Assembly: GCA_001510575.1 (NCBI GenBank)
Contig: LNGK01000007.1
Location: forward strand, 248,001 to 312,000
Source of the DNA: Knoxdaviesia capensis
Taxonomy: Eukaryota; Ascomycota; Sordariomycetes; Microascales; Gondwanamycetaceae
Length of the DNA: 64,000 nt
Direction of reading: 5' to 3'
Below, piece after piece: positions 29,824 through 42,540 of this stretch (position 1 is its first letter; each line of letters starts with the position of its first letter). The notes beneath the pieces were generated by a model that saw nothing but the letters and a program-made list of their open reading frames with translations, ran no database searches and was not told the origin of the DNA. The position numbers and the translations under genes are program-made.

Positions 29824-31107
29824 TCAGAGACTGCAGGGTTTTCGAGTGTTGCAGGAGGTAGCATGCAGTGAGAGGGCTGGCTGGGATATGAGGAGCTGGG
29901 AATAGACCGCCCACGGGAGAGAGAAGAGAGGAAGCTGGCCTTTAATATATATAATTCAAGTGATAAAGAGCTGAATTGGGGGGGATGAGCAGAGTTTGCC
30001 TGTCACGTCACGCTCGGTAGAATTCGTAATGATAGCCAAAGGACCAGGTCTTGTGTGCAGTCTGTCAGGCCAAAAGCAAACGAGATCAGCCCGGGGTGTG
30101 GGGGATCAGATTAGATCAGGGGCTCCACCAGGCGAGGAGATGAGCTTGAGGGCGACGCGGCGGGGAACAATCACGAGCAACAAGGCAACAGAATGGGGAA
30201 AGAGGGCAGAGTGTCACGATTCGGACTCGACTCGGGTGTTTGCCTCGGCTGCATCGACCATATATGCACAAAGGGCGGCGTCCAGAGTGCCATCACGGAT
30301 TTCTAGCGATCAGGGCTAGCAGCAGCGTGACAGCGGATGGTCGCAGCGTCGCATTTTGCTGCGCGGTGGCACCAACACCACCACCACCACCCACCGCTAA
30401 ATTCGGTCCCCATCCAACCCAGGATGGCAAACACCGAAGCTGGAAACCGCTAAACTGGAAGCAGCACGCGTCTGGACTGTGGTTTGACGGGATGGCTCGC
30501 TATCAGGATTAGCCTATCAAGGTAACAAAAGCTATCTTTGGCGTCGAACATTACGAAGGATTCAAGGTCGTCGTTTGGGAGCCTCGTCTCGACAGCCGGA
30601 TTGTGCTATCACAGGGAATGTGTCTTGGGGGTTCGTCACATCGCCGAATCAGGCGAACTCGTCGGCTGGATTTGACGTGTGCCGGATGGGGAACGATCAA
30701 GGGACAGTGGAATGAGGGCCAAGAATCGGCCTAGGCGGCCGAAGCCAGGCAAAACGCAGACTCCGACATTGCCGGGGCTGAGGTGAGAAGACGCTGAAGA
30801 TAGACGGAAGCCTGCCCCAAGTGCTGACGATCGGTATGGATGCAAGGTCGGCCAGAGAATGCCAGACGGAGGTCGGCGCGAAAATCAGGGTAAATAGAAG
30901 AGAAGATGTGTGTGTGAAAAGAGAAAATGAAGCAGAAGAAAGGTGGTGATGGAAGATGAGACAAACAGGATTATATAAGCGGCCATAAGTGTTAGAGCAT
31001 GTGCAAGGAGGGAAAGTGCGAGCACACTTTTGGCCGGGTCCATCCTGGCTTGCTCCTGCCCGTTCTCAACACTCACCGATCTTATCTCATCCAAGACATC
31101 TCTTCTT
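29824..31107. other. Upstream region of the ceramidase-like gene
   Basis: No gene was recognised. AT-rich TATATATAAT at 29945-29953 and CACCACCACCACCACC words near 30375-30391. Several short frames exist but none has a motif or splice-consistent continuation. Confidence 0.5.
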
Positions 31108-31207
31108 TGCGGCAGTGGATCGCATATAGCTACTAACTACGTTGCTGCTTAGTGAGCATGTTCACATTTTGCATTGTGGCGTAGTGGTTCTATGTGTGGT
31201 CGCCACA
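31108..31207 (+). repeat. 100-bp direct repeat, copy 1, with tRNA-type A box
   Basis: Base-for-base identical to 31457-31556. It contains TGGCGTAGTGG at 31177-31187, a full match to the RNA polymerase III A-box consensus; after this copy only, a B-box-like GTTCGAGAA follows at 31231-31239. It also carries CTACTAAC...GCTTAG, which looks like a branch point and acceptor. Confidence 0.9.
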
Positions 31208-31250
31208 GTTATGAGCCCGGAAGGTCCTCTGTTCGAGAACACGACCTGCA
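31170..31250 (+). ncRNA. tRNA-like relic or tRNA-derived SINE head (candidate)
   Basis: A-box TGGCGTAGTGG and B-box-like TGTTCGAGAAC are about 54 bases apart, with GGCG/CGCC able to form a D-arm-like stem and GGAAGGTCC preceding the B box as in real tRNAs. The acceptor and T stems do not pair well, so it is not a functional tRNA by eye. A tRNA-derived retroelement or decayed tRNA is the likely source. Confidence 0.4.
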
Positions 31251-31456
31251 ACTTCCATTTATGTTGCTATCTATTTTCAGTGCGCATCCTAGCTATCACA
31301 TGATAGGCATCGGAACACTTTAGTATAAGCAGGTAGGCCGATAAGAACCCACGGCTGGCCAAGAAGCCCTAAGACTTAGAGCTGAGAAAGTGCGTCCACC
31401 TTGTGTGTAGTCCAGTCGTCAGGCCCGTGGAGCAGCCTTCGACAACTGGGGGGGTG

Positions 31457-31556
31457 TGCGGCAGTGGATCGCATATAGCTACTAACTACGTTGCTGCTTA
31501 GTGAGCATGTTCACATTTTGCATTGTGGCGTAGTGGTTCTATGTGTGGTCGCCACA
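31457..31556 (+). repeat. 100-bp direct repeat, copy 2
   Basis: Identical to copy 1, offset 349 bp, and including the A box at 31526-31536. The sequence diverges completely after GCCACA, so the B-box part is absent here. Confidence 0.9.
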
Positions 31557-31937
31557 TTCTTGGCTTCAGCTAATTTTCTCTTTTCCTCTCCCGTCTTCAT
31601 TTCCTCATCTATGACTGAATCTCTCGCTTCATGACGACATCTCCCAGGGCCGGCGCTTCTCGCGCAAAATGGTCCGGTCAGCTTCCGTCTTCCCTCTTCA
31701 GCTCGCACCGTTTCGCCCGGCTTACACGGCACAGAATGCATCGCAATCACACACTCTCACAGGTAATGGCAGGTATGGCATGAAAACAGCGGCGTTAAGC
31801 ATGTGATCGCGAGTATCACAGCCATCTCGGCCAGTCTCTATTATGTGAAAGTCTCCCCACATTCCGGAAGCATGGTCCCAAAACTTTTAAAGCTATATAT
31901 ACACGTCATCAACAGAATCACATCTCCATCGTCACAT

Positions 31938-33256
31938 CTACAGAGTCGGCTGGGCCTCGCACGCGTTGTCGGTCTCGGTGGACGACGGGGCGGCGGTGGC
32001 GGTGGTCATGATGGTGGTGGAGGTGATGTCCTCCGAGCACACGCAGCCGACGCCGCCGATGGAGGTGATGGGCGGGCTCAGGCAGGTGGCCTCGGACTCG
32101 TAGGCCACGAAGGTGGTGGTCGGCTCGGGCGCGACGATCTCGGCCTTGACGAGCACGGGGATGATCTGGCCGGTGCTGAGGCTGAAGGCGCGGTGGCCGA
32201 GCACCTCGAGGTAGCGGCGGATGGCGCCGGAGTGCGCGGTGAAGCTGATCCACGTGTTGGCGTCGTCGCGGAACAGCTGGTCCATCAGCTGGCGGTTGCG
32301 CCACAGGTGGGCCGCGGCCGTCTCGCCCTCGGTGGCGCGCCACAGCTCGTCCTTCTCGGTGAAACCGGCCTCAAACTCGAAGCCCGGCGCGAACTGCATG
32401 ATCTCCGTCTTGGTCGAGCGGCGGTCGCACGTGTGGATGCTGACGCCCTCGCGCAGGTACTCCTTGATGATGGGCTTGAAGGGCCGCGACTCGGGCAGCG
32501 TCAGGTCGCCGAACGTCAGCTCGGTCGTGCGCGTGCAGCGCTTCAGCGGGCTGCTGTAGTACGACTGCATGGCCGGCATCTTGTGCACCTCCAGCGCGTT
32601 GCGGAAGAAGTTGTTGGCCTTGACGGTCTGGTCGAGACCGGCGGGCGTCAGGTCGGGGTCGGCCCAGATGGCGGTGCCGTTGCCTTCCAGCTCACTCCAG
32701 TAGCACTGCGAGGGGGGTTGGGGTGGGGGTGTTAGCTTCTCGGGGGTTGTCTTCAGGGGTACTGGGGACAATCGTCTTGCAGTGCAGCAGGGCCACTCAC
32801 GTTCCACGCCGGGGTGCCGTAGTACGACTCGGCGGCGTTGTGCCAGCCCTCGCCGTGGCGGCCCATGACGAACACCTTGTAGCGGGTCGAGTCGTCCGAG
32901 CCGCAGCGGCTGTTCAGGTAGCTGACCCAGCGTTCGAAGCGCTCCCAGGTGGTGCGGTTGCCCTCCGGATCGAAGCTGCGGTCGGTGGGGTACGAGCGCT
33001 CGATCAGGCCGAGGTTCTGCAGGGCCTATGGGAGGGAGCAAGAGGAGTGTGTTAGTCACCGAAGTCTGAAGGCAGCAAAGCGCCCTGATATGGCAGCGTC
33101 ACTCACATAGTCGAAGCCGCTGACGCTGGTGTTCGGGTCATCCTGGAGGAAGTATCCCGGCACCGACGTGTACTTGATCTGCTTACCCTCAGCAGCCGGC
33201 CACGAGGCCAGGGCCGCGGGGGCGAGCGAGAGCAGAGAGAGGATGACGGCGTGCAT
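31938..33256 (-). CDS. Secreted histidine phosphatase (phosphoglycerate-mutase superfamily)
   Basis: Predicted extracellular phosphatase of the RHG-motif superfamily; the substrate cannot be read from sequence. Three exons on the minus strand: 33107-33256, 32801-33025 and 31938-32705. Donors are GTGAGT twice; acceptors are CCATAG and TCGCAG. The joins are SGFDY-ALQNLG and TPAWN-CYWSEL; product 380 residues. Residues 1-17 (MHAVILSLLSLAPAALA) are a signal peptide. The catalytic motif is VMGRHGEGWHN in exon 2; the second core His is in FTAHSGAIRR. The length and Cys-rich, Thr/Ser-rich C-terminus (TSTTIMTTATAA) differ from cytosolic mutases and fit a secreted fungal branch. There is no obvious GPI signal. 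Confidence 0.88.
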
Positions 33257-36008
33257 GGCTGACTGTGTTTTCTTTTCGAAGTACCACAGGGGGAGAGAAC
33301 CTGGCGAGAGAATAACGGCGTCTGGACGGTGGCCGATTCGGGTTGGAGGGTGGGTTGGAAGAAAAGAAGAAGAAGAGAAGGAGGGAAGATCTTCAGATGG
33401 AGAGGCAGGCAGTGCGGCCGGGTGTATTTATACACCTGCGGGAATCAGTGCCCGTCGAAGCTGGCTCTGGCGGCCCTGCTGGGCCACACTCACACCCACG
33501 CGGTTCCCGACACGCGGTTCCTGGGGGTCCCGGATACGACGACAAGGCCATGGCCCTCGGGACAACAAGGCCGCCCACGGCCAATATTGGGTGTCTGCGG
33601 TGGGGATCGGTGGGCTCACTAGTACGGTCTTCTCTTTTTTTTTGCTGTCTTTTCTTCTCTGATTCATCTTCACAGTCCAGGATGGTCCACGTTCCGGAGG
33701 GTTGGACGACCCAATTGGGGACCTCGGGAGGGATGCAGCACCGGCAGACACCAGCGAGGCCCAGGAAACGTGGGCTGGGAGCTTCAAGTTCGAGGAGGGT
33801 TTTCCACGCCGAGCTGGTGTGTGGTGGACCAAGCGACACGTGCTCCCGACGGTGCATGAGAGAAACAGTTTGCTGGAACTCCAGTTCCAAGCCCACCTCG
33901 ATCCAGCATGTGGAACCAGCCACACCAACACACCCCACCCACCCACCTACAGTACACATCCACACATCCACACACACCACCCCGGGTCCCACAGTTTCCA
34001 GAATCCGTCACCGAAGGCCACGTTAAGTGGACGAGACGACAGGGTGCAGGAAGTCGCTGGCGAGCTTGCTTTCCGCCTGCGAACCTGCACCCGGGAACTC
34101 GCTGGTCCATCGAACGCCGCCTCTGGAACCAGCCACGGTCGGAAAGACAACGAGGACACCGGCCAGAGAAGAGATTGCGGACCCAGAATGCCCAGAGCGG
34201 CCAGCGTGACTCTCGCAGTGTCTCGCCTCCAGGAGGTTCCCTGTGGTCTTTGCGGAGGCTTTTTTTTTTTCTTCTGGCGTTAGGAGCATACGAACGCATC
34301 AACCATCAATCTCTCTTAGGGCTTAAAGATCGCCGGGTGTTAATTTTTTCTCGCCGGTTCGCGGGTGGCCAATCGATGCGGAACGTGGCGACCGGGGTTT
34401 TTCTGGCCCTCAGAGTCAGGGGTTTTTTGCTCTCTCTCTTTTTTTTTTTTCTTTTTTTTTTTCTTTTTTTTTTTCTTTTTTCCGGGCCACGATAGAGTGC
34501 ATGATGCTTAAAGTTTGCCCTTCTTTCTTTCTGTTCCCTTCCAGATTGACTCTTCTCTATGCATGAGTTTATTTTCGCTGGTGGGATATCGCCACACACT
34601 TGGGCTCTAGGGTTAAACCCGGGCTCTTCGGGTCTAGGCCGGACCGTGCGGCTCCTCGGATTCGGTGTCGATTGTGTGTGTCCACTGCATGTGCCTGGCC
34701 TCGTGCCTGTGGGCGTGATTGCTCACGATTCCGTGTGCTTGACGGGCTGGGCAGGGATGAGTCGACAGAGCAGAGGATCAAAGGCGGGCGGCTTGGCTGT
34801 GTGGCCAGGATTCATCACTGCATCAGGAAGAGATGTGTTCTCGGGTTGGGTCTCTCGCTCTCGCAGCCTCACAGTCCTGGCAGGCCAGAGTTGCGCGAGC
34901 GACTCGCTTGAAGATGGCGTTCGTCTGGGGCCATCTTTCCACCGTCGATGGCTGCGAGCCAATCACGACGCCCGGTGCCGGCACGCCGGAGACCGGGATG
35001 TGCGCGGGTCGGCTGGTGGAGGTGGGCAAACGAAAGCGGTGGCAAGGCCCAGGGTGCCGGGTGGGGGGGTTGTCAGCTTTTAGGGTTGGAGGGCATGGAA
35101 TCATCAGGAAGTCACTGGGTGTGGTCGTCACCAGTCACCATACACACACATATGTACGTAACAGTGTGTCCGTGTCCGCACATACAGAGGAAGCCTCAGC
35201 ACACATGCTACACGTCCGGCCTCTTGCTCGCCAGTTCCCTCGACAGCCGGACTGATGGCCCTCGAAGAAGCAGTCCCCGCACACCCGGCACGTTTCGACC
35301 ATCGCGCTGCAGGTGTCTGTGCCACCAGACACTATCGATTGTTCGCCCCTCCCACCCTTTCCGCCCTCTAGTACATGAGCGGTATGCTACCTGGCCTGCA
35401 CTTCTGGGCCTTACTTTCGCTTTTTCATCTGGTACGTACAGTGGAAAACTCCTCGGCCCACCCTCCCCGCCGGAGGCTCCGGGGTGCGTGCTTCCGGGAC
35501 CAGGCACGTAGGATGGCCCGTTGCTTGCAAATATATTGGATCGGGCCCGCTCTTTCGCGCGAGATTCCCAAGCTCGGCTCCTGCACCCTCTCTCTACACT
35601 ATGTACTGTATACTCTGTATCTCGCGTGCTGTACTACCGCGCCCATGCAAGAACCCGGGTGGGCAAAGTGCCGGTGGGACTGGAGGATATCTGTGTCTGC
35701 CAATGTGGCGTGCCTGGCCGGCGTTTCTCACGTGGATGGAGAGGCACTTTCATCACGTTGTGTATGGCTGTCGGAATGCTAAGCGGGGCCCTTTTCGGAA
35801 GCCACGGAGTTGAAACTGTTCCGAGGCCGCATTTCTGGCTAGTCTGTCTGCGGCATCCACGGTTGGGGGTGGAGATATTGCGTCTAGGCTAGGGTTAGGG
35901 TCATGCCTATCGACACATTTCAATGTTACCCAAAGCGGACAGGTTTTGGGTGGGATAACTCCTGGCTGCAACCCCTTCACACAACACCATGAGACCTGGG
36001 GAACCGTG
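33257..36008. other. Intergenic region between the phosphatase and GNAT genes
   Basis: No gene was recognised in 2.75 kb. It starts with the phosphatase leader (plus strand GAAGAAGAAGAG). A CA-rich CACACATCCACACAC tract lies at 33950-33980; T-rich repeats at 34435-34480; CTAGGGTTAAACCC, a telobox-like palindrome, at 34607-34620; ACTATGTACTGTATAC near 35598-35613; and CTAGGGTTAGGGT at 35889-35901. Confidence 0.5.
35889..35901. repeat. Telomere-like repeat, two TTAGGG-type units
   Basis: CTAGGGTTAGGGT, about 110 bp beyond the 3' end of the GNAT gene. Confidence 0.8.
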
Positions 36009-37240
36009 TCAAACCGCAACGAAGATCCACGTATCCGTCCACAGATGCTGCCCGCCCATCTTGACGAACACCGCGCGGCTGCCGGGGTTCGGCATCACGA
36101 TGTCCGCCATGGCCCAGCCGTCGTCGGCCACCTCGGGCACGCGCGTGCGCAGCAGCGTCGCCGTGACAATGGTCGCCAGCCCGCGGCCGCGGTGCGATGG
36201 CTGCGCGTGCTGGCGTTAGCTTAGCTGGACGGTTCTCTCGAGTGGGGGAGGGGGGGGGTGAGGGGGGGTGCCATGGTGGCCGTTGGCGAGGAGCCTTACC
36301 TCGCAGTGCAGCGTGCTCACCGAGCCGTCGACGCCTGTGTTGCGTCAGTGTTAGTATCTCGGCTCCAGGCTGCTCCCGACACGGGGACCACTCACTTAGA
36401 AACGCCCATGCAACAGGCGTGCCCTCTTCGTCAGCCACGAACACGTTCGGCCAGGTCACCATCGTCGAGCTACACCGCACCAACGTCGTCAGCACACACA
36501 CACACACTCACTCTTCTTCCTCTCCTAGATCGATCCAACGACAACAGCAACAACAACACTCACACTTGGCGCGGAATCGCCGTGCGCGCACACGCAACCG
36601 CACACTCCGCCTCGCCAACACTCTCCACAAACCGCAGCCCCGCCGGCAGCCCCGCCGGCTCCGGCACCGCCGGCACGCGCACCATCCACTTCTGGCACGG
36701 CCCGCCGCCCGGCGGCACCTGCGCGCGCACGCCGCCCATGCCCTCCAGCAGCACGCGCAGCCCCTCGTGCAGGCTGCCGACCAGCACCATGCCGGGCGGC
36801 ACGTCCGCGCGCGGCGCGGCGCCGGCGCGCAGCGAGCGCAGCGCCGCCAGCAGCTGCCGCAGGAGCGCGGAGCAGGCGGCGGCGGCGGCGGCGAGCGCCG
36901 GCGTGGCGAGCAGCGCCGCGAGGGTCTCGGCGCTGGCGGCGCGGGCCTGCGCGTTCAGCGCGGTCTCCAGCGACGCGAACACCCACGCCTGCGTCTCGCG
37001 GCCGCCCGACAGGTCGGCGTAGGCGGCGACGAACGGCGCGGTGGCCGCCGGGCCGTCCGCCGCGGTGGCGAGCGCGTCCGGGCTGCAGAAGATGAAGCGC
37101 GCCGCGTCGGGCATGCGCTGCTGCGGGTTTCGCCGGGCGGACTGCAGCCGGCGGAGCAGCGGGAGCGAGTTCGGGAGGTGCGATGTGAGGAGTGGGAGGG
37201 CCCACGGGGGGATTTCGGCTGTCACGAGCGGGGCGGACAT
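36009..37240 (-). CDS. GNAT-family N-acetyltransferase
   Basis: Transfers acetyl from acetyl-CoA to an unknown amine. Four exons on the minus strand: 36564-37240, 36396-36469, 36300-36334 and 36009-36200 (325 residues). Joins: IPRQ-V-STMVTWPNVFVADEEG, FL-S-VDGSVSTLHCE and CE-PSHRGRGLATI. All donors are GTGAGT or GTAAGG; the last intron has a GCTAAC branch. The CoA-binding motif A is HRGRGLA in the final exon, followed by the usual C-terminal NPGSRAVFVKMGG and WTDTWIF strands. The first 230 residues are Ala-rich (SLETALNAQARAASAETL). This resembles fungal FR47/GNAT proteins with a poorly conserved N-terminal half. The small 35-bp exon is certain because it restores frame and motif order. Substrate unknown. 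Confidence 0.82.
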
Positions 37241-37788
37241 GTTCGGTGGACGGGAGTCGGGGATTTCGGGGGGATGTCAGCTTCTGTTGCCACTCTCTAT
37301 CTGAGATTTTCACTAGGAGAAAGCAGATGATATGTCAATCTCGCCGAGAAGATCGACCGTTCACCGATGGTTTTTCTGTGGTCCACATCCCGGAAAAGCC
37401 CCGGAAGTCCCACCGGCAAAAAGCCCTAGGGTTACGCGTGGTCCGGGCTGCCTGGTCCGCCGTCAGAGAGGGCAGCAGTGGACCAAAAATAAGACGGACA
37501 AAGAGGTGATACCACTCACGAACAAGATGAGAAGACACCGCCAGTCACACATGGATATATATAGATATATATATATATGGACAGTTCAGATTCATTCACT
37601 TGAGTCGTCATGTCAGAGCGCAGAGCGTCTCGCCAAACCCTAACGGTAGTCCGTCCCGGACGCCGGCCTGGCTCCGGCCGCGGGACGTGCTGTGTGCGTA
37701 TGTGTACATGTCATCTCCGGACCCGGACCTATGTCCGGCTCCCAGCGACTCTATATATGTACCTGTCCAGTCCCCCGCTCACACCGGC
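37241..37788. other. GNAT upstream and decarboxylase 3' flank
   Basis: Spacer with AAGCCCTAGGGTTA at 37421-37433, AAACCCTAACGG at 37635-37646 and an ATATAT tract at 37555-37578. No gene. Confidence 0.6.
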
Positions 37789-39615
37789 TCACACCGGCAC
37801 GACCTCCCGCCCCGCCTCCTCCAGCGCCGCAACCAGCCGGTGCACCGTCTCGTCGGTGGTCAGGCAGTTGACCACCACACGGAAGAAACTCCCGCGCTCG
37901 CCCGGCGCATAGTCGATCATGAAGCCGCGCGCCACCAGCAGGCCGACCACGTCGCGCGTGCGCTGCGAGTTGACCTCGGCCGCCACCTCGGCCCCGGCCC
38001 CGGCCCCGGCCCCGCCCGCCTCGTGCGCCGGCGTGTAGTAGAAGCACACCTGCAGACACGGCGGCGGGTTGGTCGACACCAGGGTGAAGTCCGGGTGGGC
38101 AGCAATGGCAGCGGCGAGCGTCGCAGCACGTGCAAAGGCGCCGTCGATGCGGCGCGCAAAGCCGGCCGCGCCGTGGTAGATCCACGCCAGCGCCAGCTTG
38201 AGGCTGTCGCCGCGGCGGCCGCACTGCAGCGTCAAGTCGGCCAGGTCCCACACGTCCGCGGCCTCTGCTCCCGCCGAGAGCTCGCCGTCCTGCGCCGCCG
38301 CTGCCGGCGCGGCGGCCTCCGGGCTGTGGAACAGGTAGCCCGCCGGCAGGCTGTTCGCGGCGTGGAAGGCCGCCACGTCGGCCGTCAGCAGGAAGCTGCA
38401 CGTCACCGGCACCTGCAGCATCTTGTGCGGGTTGACCGTCAGCGAGTTGGCCAGGTGCGAGCCCCGCATCTTCCACTTCAGACTCTCGGAGAAGATGGCC
38501 GGCCCGCCCCAGCTGCCGTCGATGTGCAGCCACAGGCCGTGCTCGCGGCACACCGCCGCGATCTCCTCGAACGGGTCGTACGACCCCAGCACGGTGGTGC
38601 CGGCGGTGGCGTTGACGTAGAACGGCGTGTAGCCCTCGGCCTTGGCCTGGACGACCAAGGTGCGCAGCTGCGCCACGTCCATGCGGCCGGCGGCGTCGAC
38701 CGGCACGGCCCACACGCTGGCCAGGCCCATGCCGGCGGCCAGCGCGGCTTTCTCGACCGAGTAGTGGCCGTGGGCGCTGGTCAGCGCCACGAAGCGGTGC
38801 GGGCCGTTGCCGTGCTGCTTGGTGTCCGGGTACAGCGTGCCGCGGGCGATCACCAGCGACGAGAAGTTGGACGAGCTGCCGCCCGGGCAGGTGATGCCGC
38901 CGGCGTTGGGGCCGGTGAAGCCGTACAGCTTGGCGAGTTCGCGCGCGGTGGCTTTCTCGATCACCGAGAGCGCGGGAGACACTTGGAACACGTGCAGCTG
39001 GGGGGATATTAGGTTAGGCAGTGCCCTTGTATACATCGCAGAGGCACGGGGCACTTACATTTGTGTTGAGCACCGAGAGGAGCAAGTCGGAGATGACGCC
39101 GACCTAGAACACCGTCACGTCTGTCAGGATCTGTACCACATAGTCACATCACATGGAACTCAAAGTCGCGTACCGGCTCGTTGCTGCTGTACAGCTTGTC
39201 CATGAAGCCCTGGTGCCAGGTATTCACGCTGTTATCCAGCACCTTCTGCACCATATCCAGCAAGCCCGTCCGGCCGGCCCCGTCCACCGGCAGCGCAAAG
39301 CCCAGCTTCTTGACGAGCTCGTCTGGCCGTTGGGCATTGACCAGGCTGGTGTGCGGCTGGCCGGCATTGCCGGTGGCCACGGCATCAAAGGCGTTCGGGG
39401 CATCGGCGGCCCGGATAAACGGCACAATCAGGTCTTTGACGGCCAGGAGCAACTAGACACACACATGGTTAGGGTTATTTCGGGGGGAGTTCCGTCAACA
39501 GGAGAGCGTGTGAGGAAGAAAGAGAGAAGAAAGAAAAAAAACTTACATCATCGACTTCGCCGGCTCGGTCCGAGGGCCGGGCTCCGGTTCCGTTGGGGGT
39601 CCGGTGGCCGTTCAT
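37789..39615 (-). CDS. PLP-dependent glutamate-decarboxylase-like enzyme (group II decarboxylase)
   Basis: Predicted amino-acid decarboxylase using pyridoxal phosphate (glutamate, aspartate or cysteine sulfinate as possible substrates). Four exons on the minus strand: 39547-39615, 39174-39452, 39059-39103 and 37789-38997 (533 residues). Joins are at EVDD-LLLAVKD, SSNEP-VGVISD and LNTN-LHVFQVSPAL, all phase 0. The PLP lysine is in NPHKMLQ; the Asp that pairs with the pyridine N is in HIDGSWGG; the phosphate-loop region is TCPGGSSSNFSS; VNATAGTTVLGSYDPF is also typical. A G/A-rich insertion (AGGAGAGAGAEV) near the C-terminus comes from GGCCCC repeats. The domain order matches animal GAD/CSAD more than the bacterial GadB type. 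Intron 1 contains GGTTAGGGTT. Confidence 0.9.
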
Positions 39616-42540
39616 GGTCGCAATATCAGCACGGGAAAAAAGCGAAAAATTCTAAATAACCCCAAAAATGTGTAAACAAGAGGAAGAGAGAGAAGAAAAG
39701 ACGAAACCAGGGAATTCGGAAATTTTCCTGCTTTTTGTCCTCCTCTCTCGGGACTCCAGGTACGCCGTATACTGGAGACTGCAGCACGTATTCGGTTCCC
39801 ACCGAAGACTTTTCTTCTTTTTTTTTTCTTTTTTTTTCTCGCCTGGTAGCTGAAGCTAAGAACTGCACGGCAAACAGTGGCTCGGTGTAAACGACGCTGA
39901 GTGAAAGCAGAGCGGAAGAAAAGAACTGTATAACCCGCTCAACAAAGACCAGAAATCAATATATCTCCGAGGTATTCTTGACTCACCACCCATCTGCCAC
40001 GGCGGAAGATGTCAATAGCGACGACGGACGGCAGGGCTTTTTGCTTGTGGTCAGCCGGCAAAGATTCGGATGATCCGTATGGCGTCAGAAGGGCAATTTT
40101 AATTACCTTTTTTTTCTTGCTCTTTTAATTTACCTTTTTTTGTCGGCCAGACCAAGCCGAATCGGATCGGGGGGCAGTGGCTAATTTCGCCATATCCGGT
40201 GCCGATGAGCATTCGTTCACTGGAAAGACACGGGACGGGGTCTGGGGACTGTGTGATGGTTCTGGAAAGGTTCCATCGGGAGTCTTCGGAGGTGTCAACT
40301 GATGTATGCAGGAATCCAGTTACCCCGGATTCCGCATTGGCCAGTGACGTCGACGGAGGCTTCCCGAGTCGGACATGTACCGCAGTCCTATAGTTGAAGT
40401 CCGCTCGCTTAGCCAGGCCGCCGGCGCTGGAGACGGCCGGAGCGTCCTGACACGGGCCAGTGTCCCGAACTGTCGGAACGGGGCAGCATATAGCACACCG
40501 CCATATAGGGACGACGGCCCATAAGTAAGTTGTAGGACCTATAGAGCGTGTTGAGCGGGTTCCGGTTTCTTTTGGGAAATACCTGCATATGTTATATTAC
40601 ATATGCCTTCCCCCCCTTTTGCTCCCGTTTGTCGGCCCTCATTCTTTCCGTGTCTGGCCTTTTTCATGTGCCTCTCCTGCCGACAGACTTTCTTTTTTCT
40701 CTTTCGCAACCCCGAGACACCGCCAGTGTCCGGCTGCTCCAGGGGACAAAACTCTGCATACGGTTGTTGTCGTCTTCCCCTGCACCGACCACCCTGGACA
40801 GATGGATTCTGAGGGGACATGCACCTGTGACGGCCAGGCCTGGTAGTGGCAAAGAGATAAAACAGGTGTTTGCTGGCAGCGGCTGGAATGTGTCAGTCAA
40901 ACACTGGTCGACCTGTAGTTTGTCGGTGGCTTGCTGGCGGCGCTTCCCTCGGGTGGTTTCCCGCTTCTCTTATATGCAGCTACTTCTCTGCCGTGTTTCC
41001 AAGAGGCGGCCCAGATGGACTAGCACACATAGAGAGATGCATGGATCCGTGGAGAAGAGCGCAACCACTAACCTGAGGACGAGAAGCAATCAAGTATGGA
41101 AGTTCCCGATACACAGATATATATCCAATAGCCAGGCCGGCGTGGTTTCGTAGGGATCAGTGGGCCTCTGATCACCAGCAAGGGTCGACGACCACCGCCC
41201 ATACCAACCGTCACATCTCAAGTCCAGGGCACGAAAACACAAATATGATGCATCAGTCCAGGGCCGGGGGGGAAGCAGCAAACAGGTCAAATACCCGCTG
41301 TAGCCGTTGTGCGCGTCTTTTTCTCTGTCGTTTCTTTGTCTTTTCCGAGGAAGACCCTGTCTGACCAACGCGGCGTTGCGGCCCCGAAAACAGAAACGCA
41401 ATCAAACAGCCTCCACAGGGTTTAGATGTGCTCTGGTGGGTTTGGTGAGGCGAAGGGAAACACGTCCAGGCTGGGTGTCAAGGGCCTTCTCGCTTTTCAG
41501 ATCTCAGGCTCGCTCTCACCCATGAGCAGCATTTTCTGGGCTGCGGGCACAGAGAGAGAGGGCAAACAGAGAAAGTCAACCACACAACTCTCAGGCCCAG
41601 TGACCAGGCCAGCATTTGCATCCTCTGGGACCTTTTCTCCTCCCCTGGGCGGCAATTTCACCCCCAATCGATCGGCCAGGGATCGAGGGTGATCTCTTTT
41701 CGCCAGCGCTGCAGTCACAGTGTCCGCGTTCGTTCACAAACGAAAGAAAAAGGCGACGGTCGACGGAAATCACCGTCTCGCGTCGGGTGGTATCCGAAGG
41801 GGGCTCAACAAGTAGTCCAGCACTAAGCCTTGCGCCTGGGAGAGTCGACGAGATAGGCGAGCGGTCCCGGGCTTCGACATCCGACCGCACGATGGACGGC
41901 CAAAAGTCCCGTGGCGTGCCCTCAGACTCCCAAATCGAGGACCGCTCGGTATTGCACGGCCACCATCTGCAAAAGAACTACCGCGATCGCGTCCGGAGAG
42001 CAGTATAAGAGGAGAACCGACCCGAAAGCGTGTGGTGGCCGGCGCGCGTGTGGCTCTGTGCGCACAGATCTCTGCGCCGTTGCGGTGCAGTGGAGGGGCT
42101 TGGAGAGGGGTGCTGCAGAACTGCACATGTAGAAGACATTACAGCGGGCATAGTTGGACTGTATCGACAGATATCTGTGGCCGTGACCTTTTGAGTGTGT
42201 TTGTGTGTGTCTGTGTGTTGCAGAGATTAAGTCGCGATATCAAGTGCATACGCAAATATCGTATCCGCGGCAAATATGCAACTATCAGGGCCTTCCGTCC
42301 TCTGTCGTCCCTCGCTCCTTCCCTCTTCCTTCCTCCTCCACCCGACACAACCCCACTAGATGCATCTGTCCGCTTATAGCACTATACCGCCGACGTGCAT
42401 ATTCCCAGTATCGCGACTTCACGATAGTTTTTGTTTGTCCCTTTGCAACCTTCTCCATATTGTCGGGTTCCTCGACATCGCCCAATCCGTTCAAGTGCAG
42501 CCTCTCGTCTCTCGTTTGGGACTAGATCTCCAGATTCTCA
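39616..42540. other. Intergenic region upstream of the decarboxylase and Ras genes
   Basis: No gene recognised. T-rich tracts near 39810-39840 and 40109-40142. Frames around 40548-41153 have no motif or coherent composition. A (GT)n-like GTGTGTTTGTGTGTGTCTGTGTG lies at 42195-42217. Confidence 0.5.

Noticed and set aside
31170..31250. A functional tRNA gene
   Set aside because: A and B boxes are present but acceptor and T stems do not pair, so it is reported only as a tRNA-like relic.
33702..34283. 193-codon open frame on the plus strand
   Set aside because: Composition is His/Pro/Thr from CA repeats and it ends in a T-run-encoded poly-Phe; overlaps equally long frames on the other strand.
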